From Bryobacterales bacterium (GTDB lineage: Bacteria > Acidobacteriota > Terriglobia > Bryobacterales > Bryobacteraceae), in assembly GCA_016721425.1 (NCBI GenBank), contig JADKID010000008.1, positions 1-64,000 on the forward strand: a stretch of 64,000 bases of DNA, read 5' to 3'. Below the pieces are notes generated by a model. That model was given only the letters and a program-made list of their open reading frames with translations. It was not told where the DNA came from and ran no database searches. Shown here in pieces: positions 21,401 to 29,109 of the stretch. The stretch's first letter is position 1, and every line of letters begins with the position of its first letter. The translations under genes and the position numbers were made by a program.

Positions 21401-21850
21401 GTGATTCGGGAGATCGTCTCGGAATTGCGTGGTCACACCCTGACTATTGACGAGCAGGCACCACGCCACATCACTCCATCTGACATCCTCGTGGTGGCGC
21501 CGTTTAACCTGCAGGTCCGAAAACTGCAGGCCGTTCTCCGCAACGTCCGGGTAGGGACCGTCGACAAGTTCCAGGGCCAGGAGGCGCCGATCGTGATCTT
21601 CTCCATGACGGCGAGTGAGGGCGACTCCGCGCCGCGCGGCATTGAATTCCTCTTCGACAAGCACCGGTTGAACGTAGCCATCTCCCGCGCGCAGATTCTT
21701 GCGGTGATCGTAGCGAGTCCGAAACTGGAGCGCACAAGATCCGTCCATCTGCACCAGATGAAACTCATCAACCTATACTGCCGCGCCGTCCAGGAGGGAG
21801 AACAGGCCGTCGGTGCCGGGGATGGTTCAGCGAGGCAGCACATCCAGTAG
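18449..21850 (+). CDS. TM0106-type RecB-like nuclease / RNase H-like exonuclease / SF1 helicase fusion
   Basis: A single intact protein of 1133 residues with three modules. First comes a Cas4/RecB-like PD-(D/E)XK nuclease (VWDTKLARSMKP near residue 128, then AIQLCCYAEML). Second is an RNase H-fold 3'-5' exonuclease-like domain (VCFDIEGYPL near 317, DYNQVDCDST near 484). Third is a superfamily 1 Upf1/Dna2-like helicase: Walker A QGPPGCGKTH near 740, motif II LFIDEAGQ near 850, GTVDKFQGQEAP near 1037 and VAISRAQ near 1078. This is the layout of the TM0106 family, expected to unwind and degrade DNA in repair or defence. The ATG follows a GAGGGG ribosome binding site. The reading frame is clean while the 18 kb to its left is decayed, which suggests later arrival or selection. 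Direct role in immunity is inferred from context. Confidence 0.85.
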   Translation: MFKTGLSYVYSPSDLNAFLENESVTWLDRYNLEVPGELIRDVSAEEDEIVQSAGAKHEQQVLESLQQQTDVAVIERKAGAHFETLAAMKAGRPVIYQARLESGDFAGWADFLIRVDGASDLGQWHYEVWDTKLARSMKPYFAIQLCCYAEMLAVLQGRRPDHVGIILGNGEQKALQVSDFWFYYKAIKRAFLEQQSKFNPDSPPSFPGLADYRHWTGYVTKLLKDRDDVSLVANIRTVQVEKLAAAGIATVRALAESPLPAIPKMARATFDRIRAQATVQMASHPGQPPRFEFLPKNPDAPRQGFGLLPPHSAQDVCFDIEGYPLIEDGLEYLLGVTCEERGQLVFKDWWAHNREQERESFEAFIDWVHGRWKQDPSMHIYHYAAYETTALKRLMCRYASRESEVDDLLRNHVFVDLYTVVRQALLIGEPSYSLKNVEHLYMPAREGEVASAGDSIVYYHRWVEAPDGTNWRDSPTLKLIRDYNQVDCDSTWGLVSWLRQQQAAAARNYVAPEPPKEVAETTSERAALAQTMLAAIPNEANGDAEKWRVHALLAHLLEFHRREDKSRYWMMFERAEMTEQQLIEDSVCLGAVQRTGAPPVPVKQSFCYEYTFVEQESKLRAGSKVRLAEDTNIGFAIEDIDYERRTLTIKRGKRSGEPPHRTNLIPDEIVAAKAIVDSIERTVRDYAARGSLPKALEDFLYRRRPRIAHHANGSIVPPNVDVREAAITAVKGLKNSALCIQGPPGCGKTHIGGRIIAELLRAQKRVGIASNSHEAICVLMRAVGEAADIAGVRFEGAKCGEEDREQFHPSISILGTNSAVFEAGPLPDLVGGTAWLFSKPEAAGQFDYLFIDEAGQVSIANLVGMAPCAANLVLLGDQMQLNQPIQGVHPGESGQSILEYYLGDHATIPEDLGVFLPKTWRMRPEVCSFISAGIYENRLTSEPRTEKRSIQLTGPRRQIHKSAGLIYVPVAHDGDTFESDDEAQVIREIVSELRGHTLTIDEQAPRHITPSDILVVAPFNLQVRKLQAVLRNVRVGTVDKFQGQEAPIVIFSMTASEGDSAPRGIEFLFDKHRLNVAISRAQILAVIVASPKLERTRSVHLHQMKLINLYCRAVQEGEQAVGAGDGSARQHIQ

Positions 21851-21999
21851 GCGGTGGTATCAGGATCTTTTCGGCCGCCGCTGGCGACCTGGTCCGCAGC
21901 GATTCAGCTCGCCCAGGCGGACAGTATGGCATCGCGAACTGCTGATTTGAAGGCACAATGGACTTTTGCCTACCCACAACTCATTGCCGGCCACGGTTC

Positions 22000-22028
22000 T
22001 TGATCCAACCTCAGTAAAGTTGTAGTAT
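22000..22028 (+). promoter_or_regulatory. Promoter of abiEi copy 1, apparently leaderless
   Basis: A -35-like TTGATC at 22000-22005 and a -10-like TAGTAT at 22023-22028 are separated by exactly 17 bases. Transcription would begin about seven bases after the -10 box, at or beside the ATG at 22035, and no Shine-Dalgarno sequence is present, which fits a leaderless mRNA. The same elements and spacing recur in copy 2. Confidence 0.55.
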
Positions 22029-22034
22029 TGTGTT

Positions 22035-22646
22035 ATGGCCCAGTCCCACCGTGAAGCACTCCGCCAGCTCTTCGAGGTCGCAGAGCAGCAGCAGGGCTAC
22101 TTCACGACCAAGCAGGCCAAAGCAGCCGGATTTGCCGAAAATACCCATCCCTATCATGTCCAGGCCGGCAATTGGATCCGGGAGCACCGTGGTATCTACC
22201 GACTAGCTCTGTTTCCGTCGACTGAGCGCCCCGATCTCGTTCTGTGGGCACTGTGGTCTCGGAACCGGAACGAGGAAGTCGAAGGTGTGTACAGCCACCA
22301 CACGGCACTCAGCCTCTACGATCTTTCGGATCTGAATTCAGCGAAGCTCCACATGACGGTGCCTGCAGGGTTCCGACGCAATAGCGAGATTCCCAGCATC
22401 CTCGCACTGCATTTTGCCGACCTGCCCGAGAGCGACGTCCAGACTGCGCAGGGGTTCAAGTTCACTCGCCCCCTGCGGACGATTCTCGACCTGATTGAGC
22501 TTGGTACGGTCGAGCGGAACTTCATCCGCCAGGCGATCAGACAGGCCTTCGACCGTGGGCTGATCACCCGACAGCAAATCCGGAACACTCCAATCAGCGG
22601 ACCCGCGCGTAAGACCATTGAGGAAGCGCTGCGGCGCGCGGCATAG
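22035..22646 (+). CDS. abiEi: AbiEi-family antitoxin/repressor of a type IV TA system (copy 1, intact)
   Basis: The 203-residue protein starts MAQSHREALRQLF and has an N-terminal winged-helix region (GYFTTKQAKAAGFAENTHPY, then REHRGIYRLALFP) followed by the AbiEi effector domain (YSHHTALSLYDLSDLNSAKL, then PLRTILDLIELG). In characterised AbiE systems the antitoxin represses its own promoter and neutralises the AbiEii nucleotidyltransferase without stable binding. The stop TAG shares its last base with the GTG start of the toxin frame, so the pair is coupled. The matching toxin frame here is broken, so this antitoxin can only act on the intact toxin of copy 2. It differs from the copy 2 sequence by a single-base indel near codon 75 and a few substitutions. 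Confidence 0.9.
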   Translation: MAQSHREALRQLFEVAEQQQGYFTTKQAKAAGFAENTHPYHVQAGNWIREHRGIYRLALFPSTERPDLVLWALWSRNRNEEVEGVYSHHTALSLYDLSDLNSAKLHMTVPAGFRRNSEIPSILALHFADLPESDVQTAQGFKFTRPLRTILDLIELGTVERNFIRQAIRQAFDRGLITRQQIRNTPISGPARKTIEEALRRAA

Positions 22647-23527
22647 TGCAACCACCACCAAGACATATACGACGGCGGAGCATTTCGAAGGGCTCTCGAA
22701 CAGCGACTGAAGACGGCATCTCTGACCGACCAGGTCGATCTCAACCGCCTCCGGCGACAGGTTGCATTCGACCGCCTCCTCGCTAGGCTGTTCCAAGAAG
22801 AGCCGACGCCTTGGGCTTTGAAGGGTGGTTACGCGCTGGAACTACGATTTAAGGCCGCTCGATCCACCGTGGACATCGATCTGACGTTGCAGCAAGTGGT
22901 AGCCGCAACAAGAGACGGTGCCAACGTGAACCAAGCCGTTCGGGAGCTGCTTCAGCGCCTGGCCGGTATGCCCCTGGGTGACTGGTTCGAGTACACCATC
23001 GGACCGCCCATCATGGACTTGAATGCGGCACCATACGGGGCGCGGTACCCGATCGAAGCGCGCATGGACGGACGGGTATTTGCCCGGTTCCACCTCGACG
23101 CCGGCATCGGTGACGTAGTGATGCAGCCGCTGGAGACAGTCGTCTGCCGGGATTGGCTGGTTTCGCCGGCATCGAAGCATCCCGGGTCCGCATGATCGGC
23201 CGGGAACAGCAATTCGCGGAGAAGATTCATGCCTATACACTGCCACGCGATGGCACGAACAGCCGGGTGAAAGACCTAGTGGACTTGGCGCTTCTGATCG
23301 GATCGAGTGAACTGGATCAGCCGAGACTATTGGACGCCCTGATCCTGACGTTCGAGCGCAGGGGGACGCATGAATTGCCTGCCGATCTGTTCCCGCCGCC
23401 GGCCAATTGGCTGATCCCGTTTCAAGCCTTGGCACTGGAGTGCGGGCTCCCAAACGACCTTGCCGCTGTGTTTGCCGGGGTACGGGAGTACTTCGAAGAA
23501 CTGTTGGCAACGCGCCCGGAACGGTGA
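22646..23527 (+). pseudogene. abiEii: AbiEii-family toxin (copy 1, frameshifted)
   Basis: GTG 22646 overlaps the antitoxin stop, but the frame is lost within a few codons compared with the intact copy (an indel around 22655-22680). The proper frame resumes before LKGGYALELRF and STVDIDLTL, the nucleotidyltransferase signature GG...DxD, and runs to 23195. At about 23160 a one-base deletion (GGTTTCG against GGGATTCG in copy 2) shifts it again. The remainder, with FAEKIHAYTLPRDG and VKDLVDLALLIG, is intact to the TGA at 23525-23527. There is also an in-frame three-base loss (PYGAR against PYGGAR). Two separate frameshifts make a functional toxin unlikely. Loss of the toxin alone, leaving the antitoxin, is the order expected under selection. 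Confidence 0.85.
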
Positions 23528-23534
23528 TCGTGGC

Positions 23535-23689
23535 ATGACCAATGACGATTCAGGGGTTCCACCGCCCGAGTCTCCCGAGGAAGAGACCACTCATCTTCGC
23601 GCCAAGAACGCCCGCCTGCGGCGCCTTCCTGGCGCCTCGCCTCCATCCACAACCGTCGGGAATGCGCCACCGCCGGACAAGCGTGAGCG
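23535..23689 (+). pseudogene. N-terminal remnant of the TOTE-type primase-helicase (copy 1)
   Basis: ATG 23535 opens MTNDDSGVPPPESPEEE, matching the first codons of the intact gene at 26357. The heptad-like leader (THLRAKNARLRRL) is recognisable, then a short internal deletion removes codons, and similarity stops near 23689 around PPPDKRERV. Everything from there to the phosphatase gene, about 2.5 kb in copy 2, is missing. The remnant proves that copy 1 once carried the whole primase-helicase gene. Confidence 0.8.
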
Positions 23690-23706
23690 TGTAGTAGGCG
23701 TGGGAA

Positions 23707-24254
23707 TTATCCACGCAAGTTCCTGATCCGAACTAGATCTGTTCCGGCCACACTCCGCGGTTCAGGCATCGCCTCCACTGCCCTCACCAACCGGCCCTCT
23801 AACCCCATCACGTTGTCGGCCAGTTTGCACATGAGTTCATTTGGTCTTGCCTGAGAGTGCGGCAGCCCTCATCATGGTCGCTGCTCCAGTTCCCGCCCGG
23901 ATGCCTGACCGCGATTGCCACCAGGGCAGCGGCAGTGCTCCTGGAAGACCCAGCCCAGCAGTGGATGAGCAGTCGCTCGGGTGGCGTCCATTCGCGGAGG
24001 AACGTCAGCAAATGCCGAATGTGTATCTCCGTAGCATGGATGAAGCCGTTACAGGGGCGCTGCACGTCGTCGATCTCCAGGCGGAGGTGATCAACACCGG
24101 TCACGGATGGCCATTCGGCGTGATCGTTTGGGCCCAGGATCGAGATGATCCGGCGAGGCCGAACGGTGGAGATGTGGTCCCACAGATTGGGGTAGCCGCA
24201 GACGAACAGAGTGCCGGTTGAGGATCGGCTGTTGTGCATGATGGTCTGGGGCAT
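23707..24254 (-). pseudogene. Tyrosine/dual-specificity phosphatase-like gene (copy 1, frameshifted)
   Basis: Reading leftward from ATG 24254, the protein matches the intact copy (GTLFVCGYPNLWDHISTVRP, then LLIHCWAGSSRSTAAALV with the phosphatase P-loop HCxxGxxRS). After RHPG the frame is lost by an indel near 23895, and the rest of the reading frame to the TAA at 23707-23709 can be followed only in other frames. The catalytic Cys and Arg survive, but the C-terminal third does not. Confidence 0.75.
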
Positions 24255-24642
24255 TCTCTTGGCAGTCTACCTTGCTATCACCCTTGGAGGAGCGTCGCCT
24301 CCTAAGCGGGAGCACTTGGGCCATCAAAACCATGCTGCGCTTTCCATTGGCCCAAATGGGGGCACAGGCTCCCAGACGAAAAGGAACCCGCTTTGACCGC
24401 CAGGTGTGGTGAGGACCAGTCTGACCACGGCGACGGCGGTGCCCCCCAGTGCCCAAAGCCGCGTCGGGAACGTTCAGCCACCCACCATCCAGGAAGTCTC
24501 CGCGTTGTCAGCATTTTTGTGGCATGAGCCTTCGTCTCCATCGGTTTAGAGCCGTTTTTTGACGTTTCCGTGAGTGCGCCGGTTCTCTCTAACCTCGAAC
24601 AAAAAAATACAAATAGGCACAAAAAAAGACTTGACAGGCCTA
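24255..24642. other. Non-coding end of module copy 1, shared with copy 2
   Basis: About 390 bases with no credible gene, closely matched at 29659-30053. The right part is AT-rich with two A-runs (AACAAAAAAATAC and GCACAAAAAAAGAC) beside the tRNA fragment, as expected for an integrase arm-binding region, though no integrase gene is visible. Open frames across it on the minus strand are chance products. Confidence 0.5.
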
Positions 24643-24689
24643 GACTACGAACCAGTAGGTCGGGTGTTCGAATCACTCCGGGCGCACCA
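24643..24689 (+). other. Attachment-site scar: 3' fragment of a tRNA-Arg(ACG) gene (first copy)
   Basis: The 47 bases read from an anticodon loop-like CTACGAA through a variable region, a T-arm (GGGTG-TTCGAAT-CACTC) and an acceptor strand CGGGCGC followed by A and CCA. These parts match the 3' half of bacterial tRNA-Arg(ACG). The 5' half is absent: upstream is AT-rich element DNA, and the left side of the anticodon stem no longer pairs. The same 47 bases recur at 30054-30100, with TTGAACTCCC following both. Confidence 0.75.
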
Positions 24690-24817
24690 TTGAACTCCCT
24701 CAGACCCCAATCCCAGACCTTCCTAAGAACATAGCACCTGCACGCGTTGCCGGTTGTTTTCGAAGTTGCGGAACCCGTACGCACGATTGTCAGGCCAGAT
24801 TCTGCCAACTCCACCCC

Positions 24818-24846
24818 TTGATCAAACTTCAGAAAAGTTGTAGTAT
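24818..24846 (+). promoter_or_regulatory. Promoter of abiEi copy 2, apparently leaderless
   Basis: TTGATC at 24818-24823 and TAGTAT at 24841-24846 are 17 bases apart, with ATG at 24853. Both boxes and the spacing are the same as in copy 1 although bases between them differ, which suggests selection. If copy 1 antitoxin is the only functional repressor, it probably controls this promoter in trans. Confidence 0.55.
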
Positions 24847-24852
24847 TGTGTT

Positions 24853-25465
24853 ATGGCACAGTCCCATCGTGAAGCACTCCGCCAGCTCTTCCAGGTCGCA
24901 GAGCAGCAGCAGGGCTACTTCACGACCAAACAGGCCAAAGCAGCCGGATTTGCCGAAAATACCCATCCCTATCATGTCCAGGCCGGCAATTGGATCCGGG
25001 AGCACCGTGGTATCTACCGACTAGCTCTGTTTCCGTCGACTGAGCGCCCCGATCTTGTTCTGTGGGCACTGTGGTCTCCGGAACCGGAACGAGGAAGTCG
25101 AAGGTGCGTACAGCCACCACACGGCACTCAGCCTCTACGATCTTTCGGATCTGAATTCAGCGAAGCTCCACATGACGGTTCCCGCAGGGTTCCGACGCAA
25201 TAGCGAGATTCCCAGGATCCTCGCACTGCATTTTGCCGACCTGCCCGAGAGCGACGTCCAGACTGCGCAGGGGTTCAAGTTCACTCGCCCCCTGCGGACG
25301 ATTCTCGACCTGATTGAGCTTGGTACGGTCGAGCGGAACTTCATCCGCCAGGCGATCAGACAGGCCTTCGACCGTGGGCTGATCACCCGACAGCAAATCC
25401 GGAACACTCCAATCAGCGGACCCGCGCGTAAGACCATTGAGGAAGCGCTGCGGCGCGCGGCATAG
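24853..25465 (+). pseudogene. abiEi: AbiEi-family antitoxin (copy 2, single-base frameshift)
   Basis: The gene matches the intact copy at 22035 but has one additional C in the run near 25078 (TCTCCGGAACC against TCTCGGAACC). Translation therefore leaves the frame after about 75 residues and ends at 25203, giving a truncated 116-residue product with the winged helix but not the antitoxin domain. The original frame reopens after the shift and continues to the TAG at 25463-25465 without further damage. A single indel could be a sequencing error, a recent mutation or a reversible slip. The winged-helix fragment might still bind DNA. The toxin next to it is intact, so protection would have to come from copy 1. 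Confidence 0.85.
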
Positions 25466-26349
25466 TGCAACCACCCAGGACATATACGACGGCGGGAGCA
25501 TTTCGAAGGGCTCTCGAACAGCGACTGAAGACGGCATCTCTGACGGACCACGTCGATCTCAACCGCCTCCGGCGACAGGTTGCATTCGACCGCCTCCTCG
25601 CTAGGCTGTTCCAAGAAGAGCCGACGCCTTGGGCGTTGAAGGGTGGTTACGCGCTGGAACTGCGATTTAAGGCCGCTCGATCCACCGTGGACATCGATCT
25701 GACATTGCAGCAAGTGGTGACAGCCACACGAGACGGTAATAGCGTGAACCAGGCTGTTCGGGAGATGCTGCAGAGCGTGGCCGGGATACCCCTCGGTGAC
25801 TGGTTCGAGTACACCATCGGACCGCCCATCATGGACTTGAATGCGGCACCATACGGGGGCGCCCGGTACCCGATCGAAGCGCGCATGGACGGACGGGTAT
25901 TTGCCCGGTTCCACCTCGACGCCGGCATCGGTGACGTAGTGATGCAGCCGCTGGAGACAGTCGTCTGCCGGGATTGGCTGGGATTCGCCGGCATCGAAGC
26001 ATCCCGGGTCCGCATGATCGGCCGTGAACAGCAATTCGCGGAGAAGATTCATGCCTATACACTGCCACGAGATGGCACGAACAGCCGGGTGAAAGACCTG
26101 GTGGACTTGGCACTTCTGATCGGATCCAGTGAACTGGATCAACCGAGACTATTGGACGCTCTGATCCTGACGTTCGAACGCAGGGGGACGCATGAATTGC
26201 CTTCCGATCTGGTCCCGCCGCCGGCCAATTGGCTGATCCCGTTTCAAGCCTTGGCACTGGAGTGTGGGCTCCCAGACGACCTGGCCGCCGTGTTTGCCGG
26301 GGTACGGGAATACTTCGAAGAACTTCTGGCAACGCGCCCGGAACGGTGA
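25465..26349 (+). CDS. abiEii: AbiEii-family nucleotidyltransferase toxin (copy 2, intact)
   Basis: The 294-residue protein starts at GTG 25465, which shares its G with the antitoxin stop TAG. It has the DNA polymerase-beta-like fold signature: LKGGYALELRF, then STVDIDL with the two metal-binding Asp, and C-terminal motifs FAEKIHAYTLPRDG and RVKDLVDLALLIG typical of AbiEii/AbiGii/MenT-like enzymes. Relatives transfer nucleotides to tRNA or other targets and cause growth arrest, giving abortive infection. All expected catalytic residues are present. The gene ends seven bases before the primase-helicase ATG, so both are likely on one transcript. Confidence 0.9.
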   Translation: MQPPRTYTTAGAFRRALEQRLKTASLTDHVDLNRLRRQVAFDRLLARLFQEEPTPWALKGGYALELRFKAARSTVDIDLTLQQVVTATRDGNSVNQAVREMLQSVAGIPLGDWFEYTIGPPIMDLNAAPYGGARYPIEARMDGRVFARFHLDAGIGDVVMQPLETVVCRDWLGFAGIEASRVRMIGREQQFAEKIHAYTLPRDGTNSRVKDLVDLALLIGSSELDQPRLLDALILTFERRGTHELPSDLVPPPANWLIPFQALALECGLPDDLAAVFAGVREYFEELLATRPER

Positions 26350-26356
26350 TCGTGGC

Positions 26357-28792
26357 ATGACCAAAGACGATTCAGGGGTTCCACCGCTTGAGTCTCCCGA
26401 GGAAGAGAATATTCGTCTTCGTGCCGAAAACGCCCGCCTCCAGCGGCTTCTCGCTGCTCACAACATTCCGCTTCCGCAGCTTGCGCCAAAGAACTCGTCT
26501 CTATCCACAACCGACGAGACTGCGCCACCGGTGGATAGGGATGAGCGTGCCCGGAAGAGAATCGCCCTGTTTCGAAGCCTGTTTCGCGGAAGAGAAGATG
26601 TCTACGCGCGGCGATGGGAGAATAGCGACGGCCGGTCGGGATATATGCCAGCGGCCTTGAAGGACTGGAGCGCCATCAACAAAAGCCGCCCGGAGGACCG
26701 GAAGAGAGTCGACCAGAAGACTCGAAAGGTCCTCCCGATGACCGACAGCGTCATTGAGAGCCACCTTCTGGGCAAAGAGACAGTTGGCGTGTACCCGCTC
26801 CTGCCCGACGAAACGTGCTGGTTTCTCGCGGCGGACTTCGACAAGAAGTCCTGGGAGAAGGATGCAAAGGCTTTCCTTGAGACCTGCCAGGAATTGGGCG
26901 TGCCAGCTACCTTGGAACGTTCTCGCTCGGGGAAGGGCGGCCATGTTTGGATCTTCTTTGATCAGGCAATTCCGGCGAGCACCGCCCGCAAGCTGGGATG
27001 CGTGATTCTCACTCGAACCATGGAACACAGGCACCAGCTTGGGCTCGATTCCTACGATCGGTTCTTCCCCAACCAGGACACCATGCCCAAAGGCGGGTTC
27101 GGGAACCTGATCGCACTTCCCTTGCAGTTTGCGCCGCGCAAGTTGGGCTACAGCGTGTTCATCGATTCTGACTTTCGCCCGTACCCCGATCAATGGCAGT
27201 TCATCTCGACGATTCGACGGATGCCGGGTGAGGCGGTGGAGGACATCGTCGCGGAAGCTCTGCGCAATGGCGACCTGATCGGAGTTCGAATTGGCGTGGT
27301 TGACGACGAGGATGGGCAGGACCCGTGGACAATACCGCCTTCCCGCAAGCGGAGCGATCGGCCAATCGCGGGGCCGTTTCCAAAGAGTGTCCAGATCGTC
27401 CGCGCGAATCTCGTTTACGTGGAAAAGAAGGACCTGCCTCCGGCCATGCGGAATCGGCTACTCCGGCTGGCAGCATTTCAGAATCCCGAATTCTACAAGG
27501 CTCAGGCGATGCGACTATCGACACACGACAAACCGCGTGTGATCGCCTGCGGGCGGGACTTCCCCGAGCACATCGCCGTGCCTCGGGGCTGTCTGACGGA
27601 GACACTGGCTCTATTGGAGGCGCACCAAATCCAGCCCCAAGTTCGGGACGAACGATTCGCCGGCATTGCCATTGAGGCGGAATTCCAGGGGCAGCTTCGG
27701 CCCTTCCAAGAGGAAGCAGTTGCGAAGATTGCCGCACACGACGAAGGCATCGTCTCAGCTCCAACTGCGTTCGGAAAGACCGCCGTTGCGGCATGGCTGA
27801 TCGCCAAACGCAAGGTCAACACTCTCGTTGTGGTTCACCGGCAGCAGTTGCTCGATCAGTGGCAGGAGCGCCTTGCGATGTTCTTGGATTTACCTGCCAG
27901 ATCGATCGGGCATATCGGCGGCGGGAAGACGGAGAGAACCGGGTCTGTAGACGTCGCCGTCATTCAGAGCCTGTACCGAAAGGACGCAGTAAAGGACTTC
28001 GTTGCCGAATACGGCCAAGTCATCGTCGATGAATGCCATCACATCTCCGCTTTCACTTTCGAGGAAGTGTTGAGGCAGGTGAAAGCCAAGTACGTTGTCG
28101 GCCTGACTGCCACGCCGATACGAAAGGACGGGCACCACCCCATCATCTACATGCAGTGCGGTCCCGTCCGGTTCAGAATGAGCGCGCGGGCGATGACCGA
28201 CTCGACGCCATTCGAGCACAAGGTGACGCCCCGCCACACCGAGTTCCGGATGGCGCCCGAACTCGCCGAGGTCACGATCCAGGACATCTATTCGGCGCCC
28301 GTCAATGATGCATCGCGCAACGAGATGATCGCCGCCGACATAGTGCGCGCCGTAGAATCGGGCCGATGCCCGCTGCTTCTGACCGGCCGGACCGAGCATC
28401 TCCACTATTTCGAAGCCAAGTTGGTGGGTGCCGCCAAGCACATCTTCGTTTTGAAGGGAGGCATGGGGAAGAAGCAGCGCCGGGAGATCGCGGAATCCTT
28501 GGCGTCAGTGCCGGAAAGCGAGTCGCGGGTGATTCTGGCGACGGGCAGCTACATCGGAGAGGGCTTTGATGATGCGCGCCTGGATACGCTGTTCCTGGCC
28601 ATGCCAATCTCCTGGAAGGGCACGTTGCAGCAGTATGTGGGCCGGCTGCACCGGCTACACGACAACAAGCGATTCGTCCAGGTTTACGATTACGTGGACA
28701 GCTACGTTCCAATGCTGGCCAGGATGTACGAGCGCAGGCTGAAGGGCTATGGAGCGATCGGGTATCAGATCGAGCATGGGATCTCGCCATAG
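26357..28792 (+). CDS. TOTE-type archaeo-eukaryotic primase fused to an SF2 helicase
   Basis: The 811-residue protein has a short heptad-like leader (ENIRLRAENARLQRLLA) and then an archaeo-eukaryotic primase domain of the TOTE conflict-system type: DWSAINKSRPEDRKRVDQKT, the metal site AADFDKKSW near residue 158, SGKGGHVWIFF near 190 and DRFFPNQD near 233. The C-terminal half is a superfamily 2 helicase: SAPTAFGKTAVAAWL near 467, VDECHHISA near 557, GLTATPIRKDG near 582 and LQQYVGRLHRLH near 758. Known TOTE proteins are predicted to recognise and copy or destroy invading nucleic acid; this is a computational prediction from the literature. ATG 26357 was chosen because it follows the toxin stop by seven bases and is conserved in copy 1. 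No nuclease domain is visible in the fusion. Confidence 0.85.
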   Translation: MTKDDSGVPPLESPEEENIRLRAENARLQRLLAAHNIPLPQLAPKNSSLSTTDETAPPVDRDERARKRIALFRSLFRGREDVYARRWENSDGRSGYMPAALKDWSAINKSRPEDRKRVDQKTRKVLPMTDSVIESHLLGKETVGVYPLLPDETCWFLAADFDKKSWEKDAKAFLETCQELGVPATLERSRSGKGGHVWIFFDQAIPASTARKLGCVILTRTMEHRHQLGLDSYDRFFPNQDTMPKGGFGNLIALPLQFAPRKLGYSVFIDSDFRPYPDQWQFISTIRRMPGEAVEDIVAEALRNGDLIGVRIGVVDDEDGQDPWTIPPSRKRSDRPIAGPFPKSVQIVRANLVYVEKKDLPPAMRNRLLRLAAFQNPEFYKAQAMRLSTHDKPRVIACGRDFPEHIAVPRGCLTETLALLEAHQIQPQVRDERFAGIAIEAEFQGQLRPFQEEAVAKIAAHDEGIVSAPTAFGKTAVAAWLIAKRKVNTLVVVHRQQLLDQWQERLAMFLDLPARSIGHIGGGKTERTGSVDVAVIQSLYRKDAVKDFVAEYGQVIVDECHHISAFTFEEVLRQVKAKYVVGLTATPIRKDGHHPIIYMQCGPVRFRMSARAMTDSTPFEHKVTPRHTEFRMAPELAEVTIQDIYSAPVNDASRNEMIAADIVRAVESGRCPLLLTGRTEHLHYFEAKLVGAAKHIFVLKGGMGKKQRREIAESLASVPESESRVILATGSYIGEGFDDARLDTLFLAMPISWKGTLQQYVGRLHRLHDNKRFVQVYDYVDSYVPMLARMYERRLKGYGAIGYQIEHGISP

Positions 28793-29109
28793 CACCACTG
28801 AGTTGGCAGCACCGGCGGCGCCTCAGGCTTGGATGATACGAGATGGTCTGGCCGCCTGCACCGTACGGCCCACTGTGGACGGCGGAGTACGGAGCCACTT
28901 CAAGGTAGACGCCGCGTGAAAAGTTTTTAGCCGAGCACGTAGGCCAGTTCATTAGAATCGTGGTCAGCCATCCATTTCCGCTTCTTCTCCATCGTGACGG
29001 AACCGGGAGTACTCGACCTAGCCCAGTAGATTCTCCGGGTACGATTGCTCTCGCAGACTGCTCGCGGAACTCTCACGGATCATGCCCTCAGCTGTACGAA
29101 GTCCGTGAC
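28793..29109. other. Intergenic region between convergent genes, nothing recognised
   Basis: About 317 bases separate the ends of the primase-helicase (plus strand) and phosphatase (minus strand). No open frame with protein-like content and no clear terminator hairpin with a T-run was found. Confidence 0.5.

Larger units (their letters stand above)
22000..24699 (+). repeat. Direct repeat copy 1 of the AbiE/primase/phosphatase module
   Basis: This stretch matches 24818-30110 in the same orientation. The match covers the promoter, the antitoxin and toxin genes, the first codons of the primase-helicase, and, after a deletion of about 2.5 kb near 23690, the phosphatase gene, the AT-rich end and the tRNA-Arg fragment. 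Most aligned stretches are identical apart from scattered substitutions and indels. A smaller internal deletion also occurs in the primase-helicase leader. It is the decayed copy for three of its four genes. Confidence 0.85.

Noticed and set aside
20900..21754. A 284-codon minus-strand frame inside the helicase fusion gene
   Set aside because: It is a shadow of the intact plus-strand gene. No start context or motif supports it.
24643..24689. A functional tRNA gene at this position and at 30054-30100
   Set aside because: There is no 5' acceptor strand or D-arm, and the left half of the anticodon stem does not pair, so these are 3' fragments only.
24302..24814. A 170-codon minus-strand frame containing GAPGVIRTPDLLVRS
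   Set aside because: This peptide is the well-known spurious antisense translation of a tRNA 3' end. The frame crosses the tRNA-Arg fragment and AT-rich border and has no family features.
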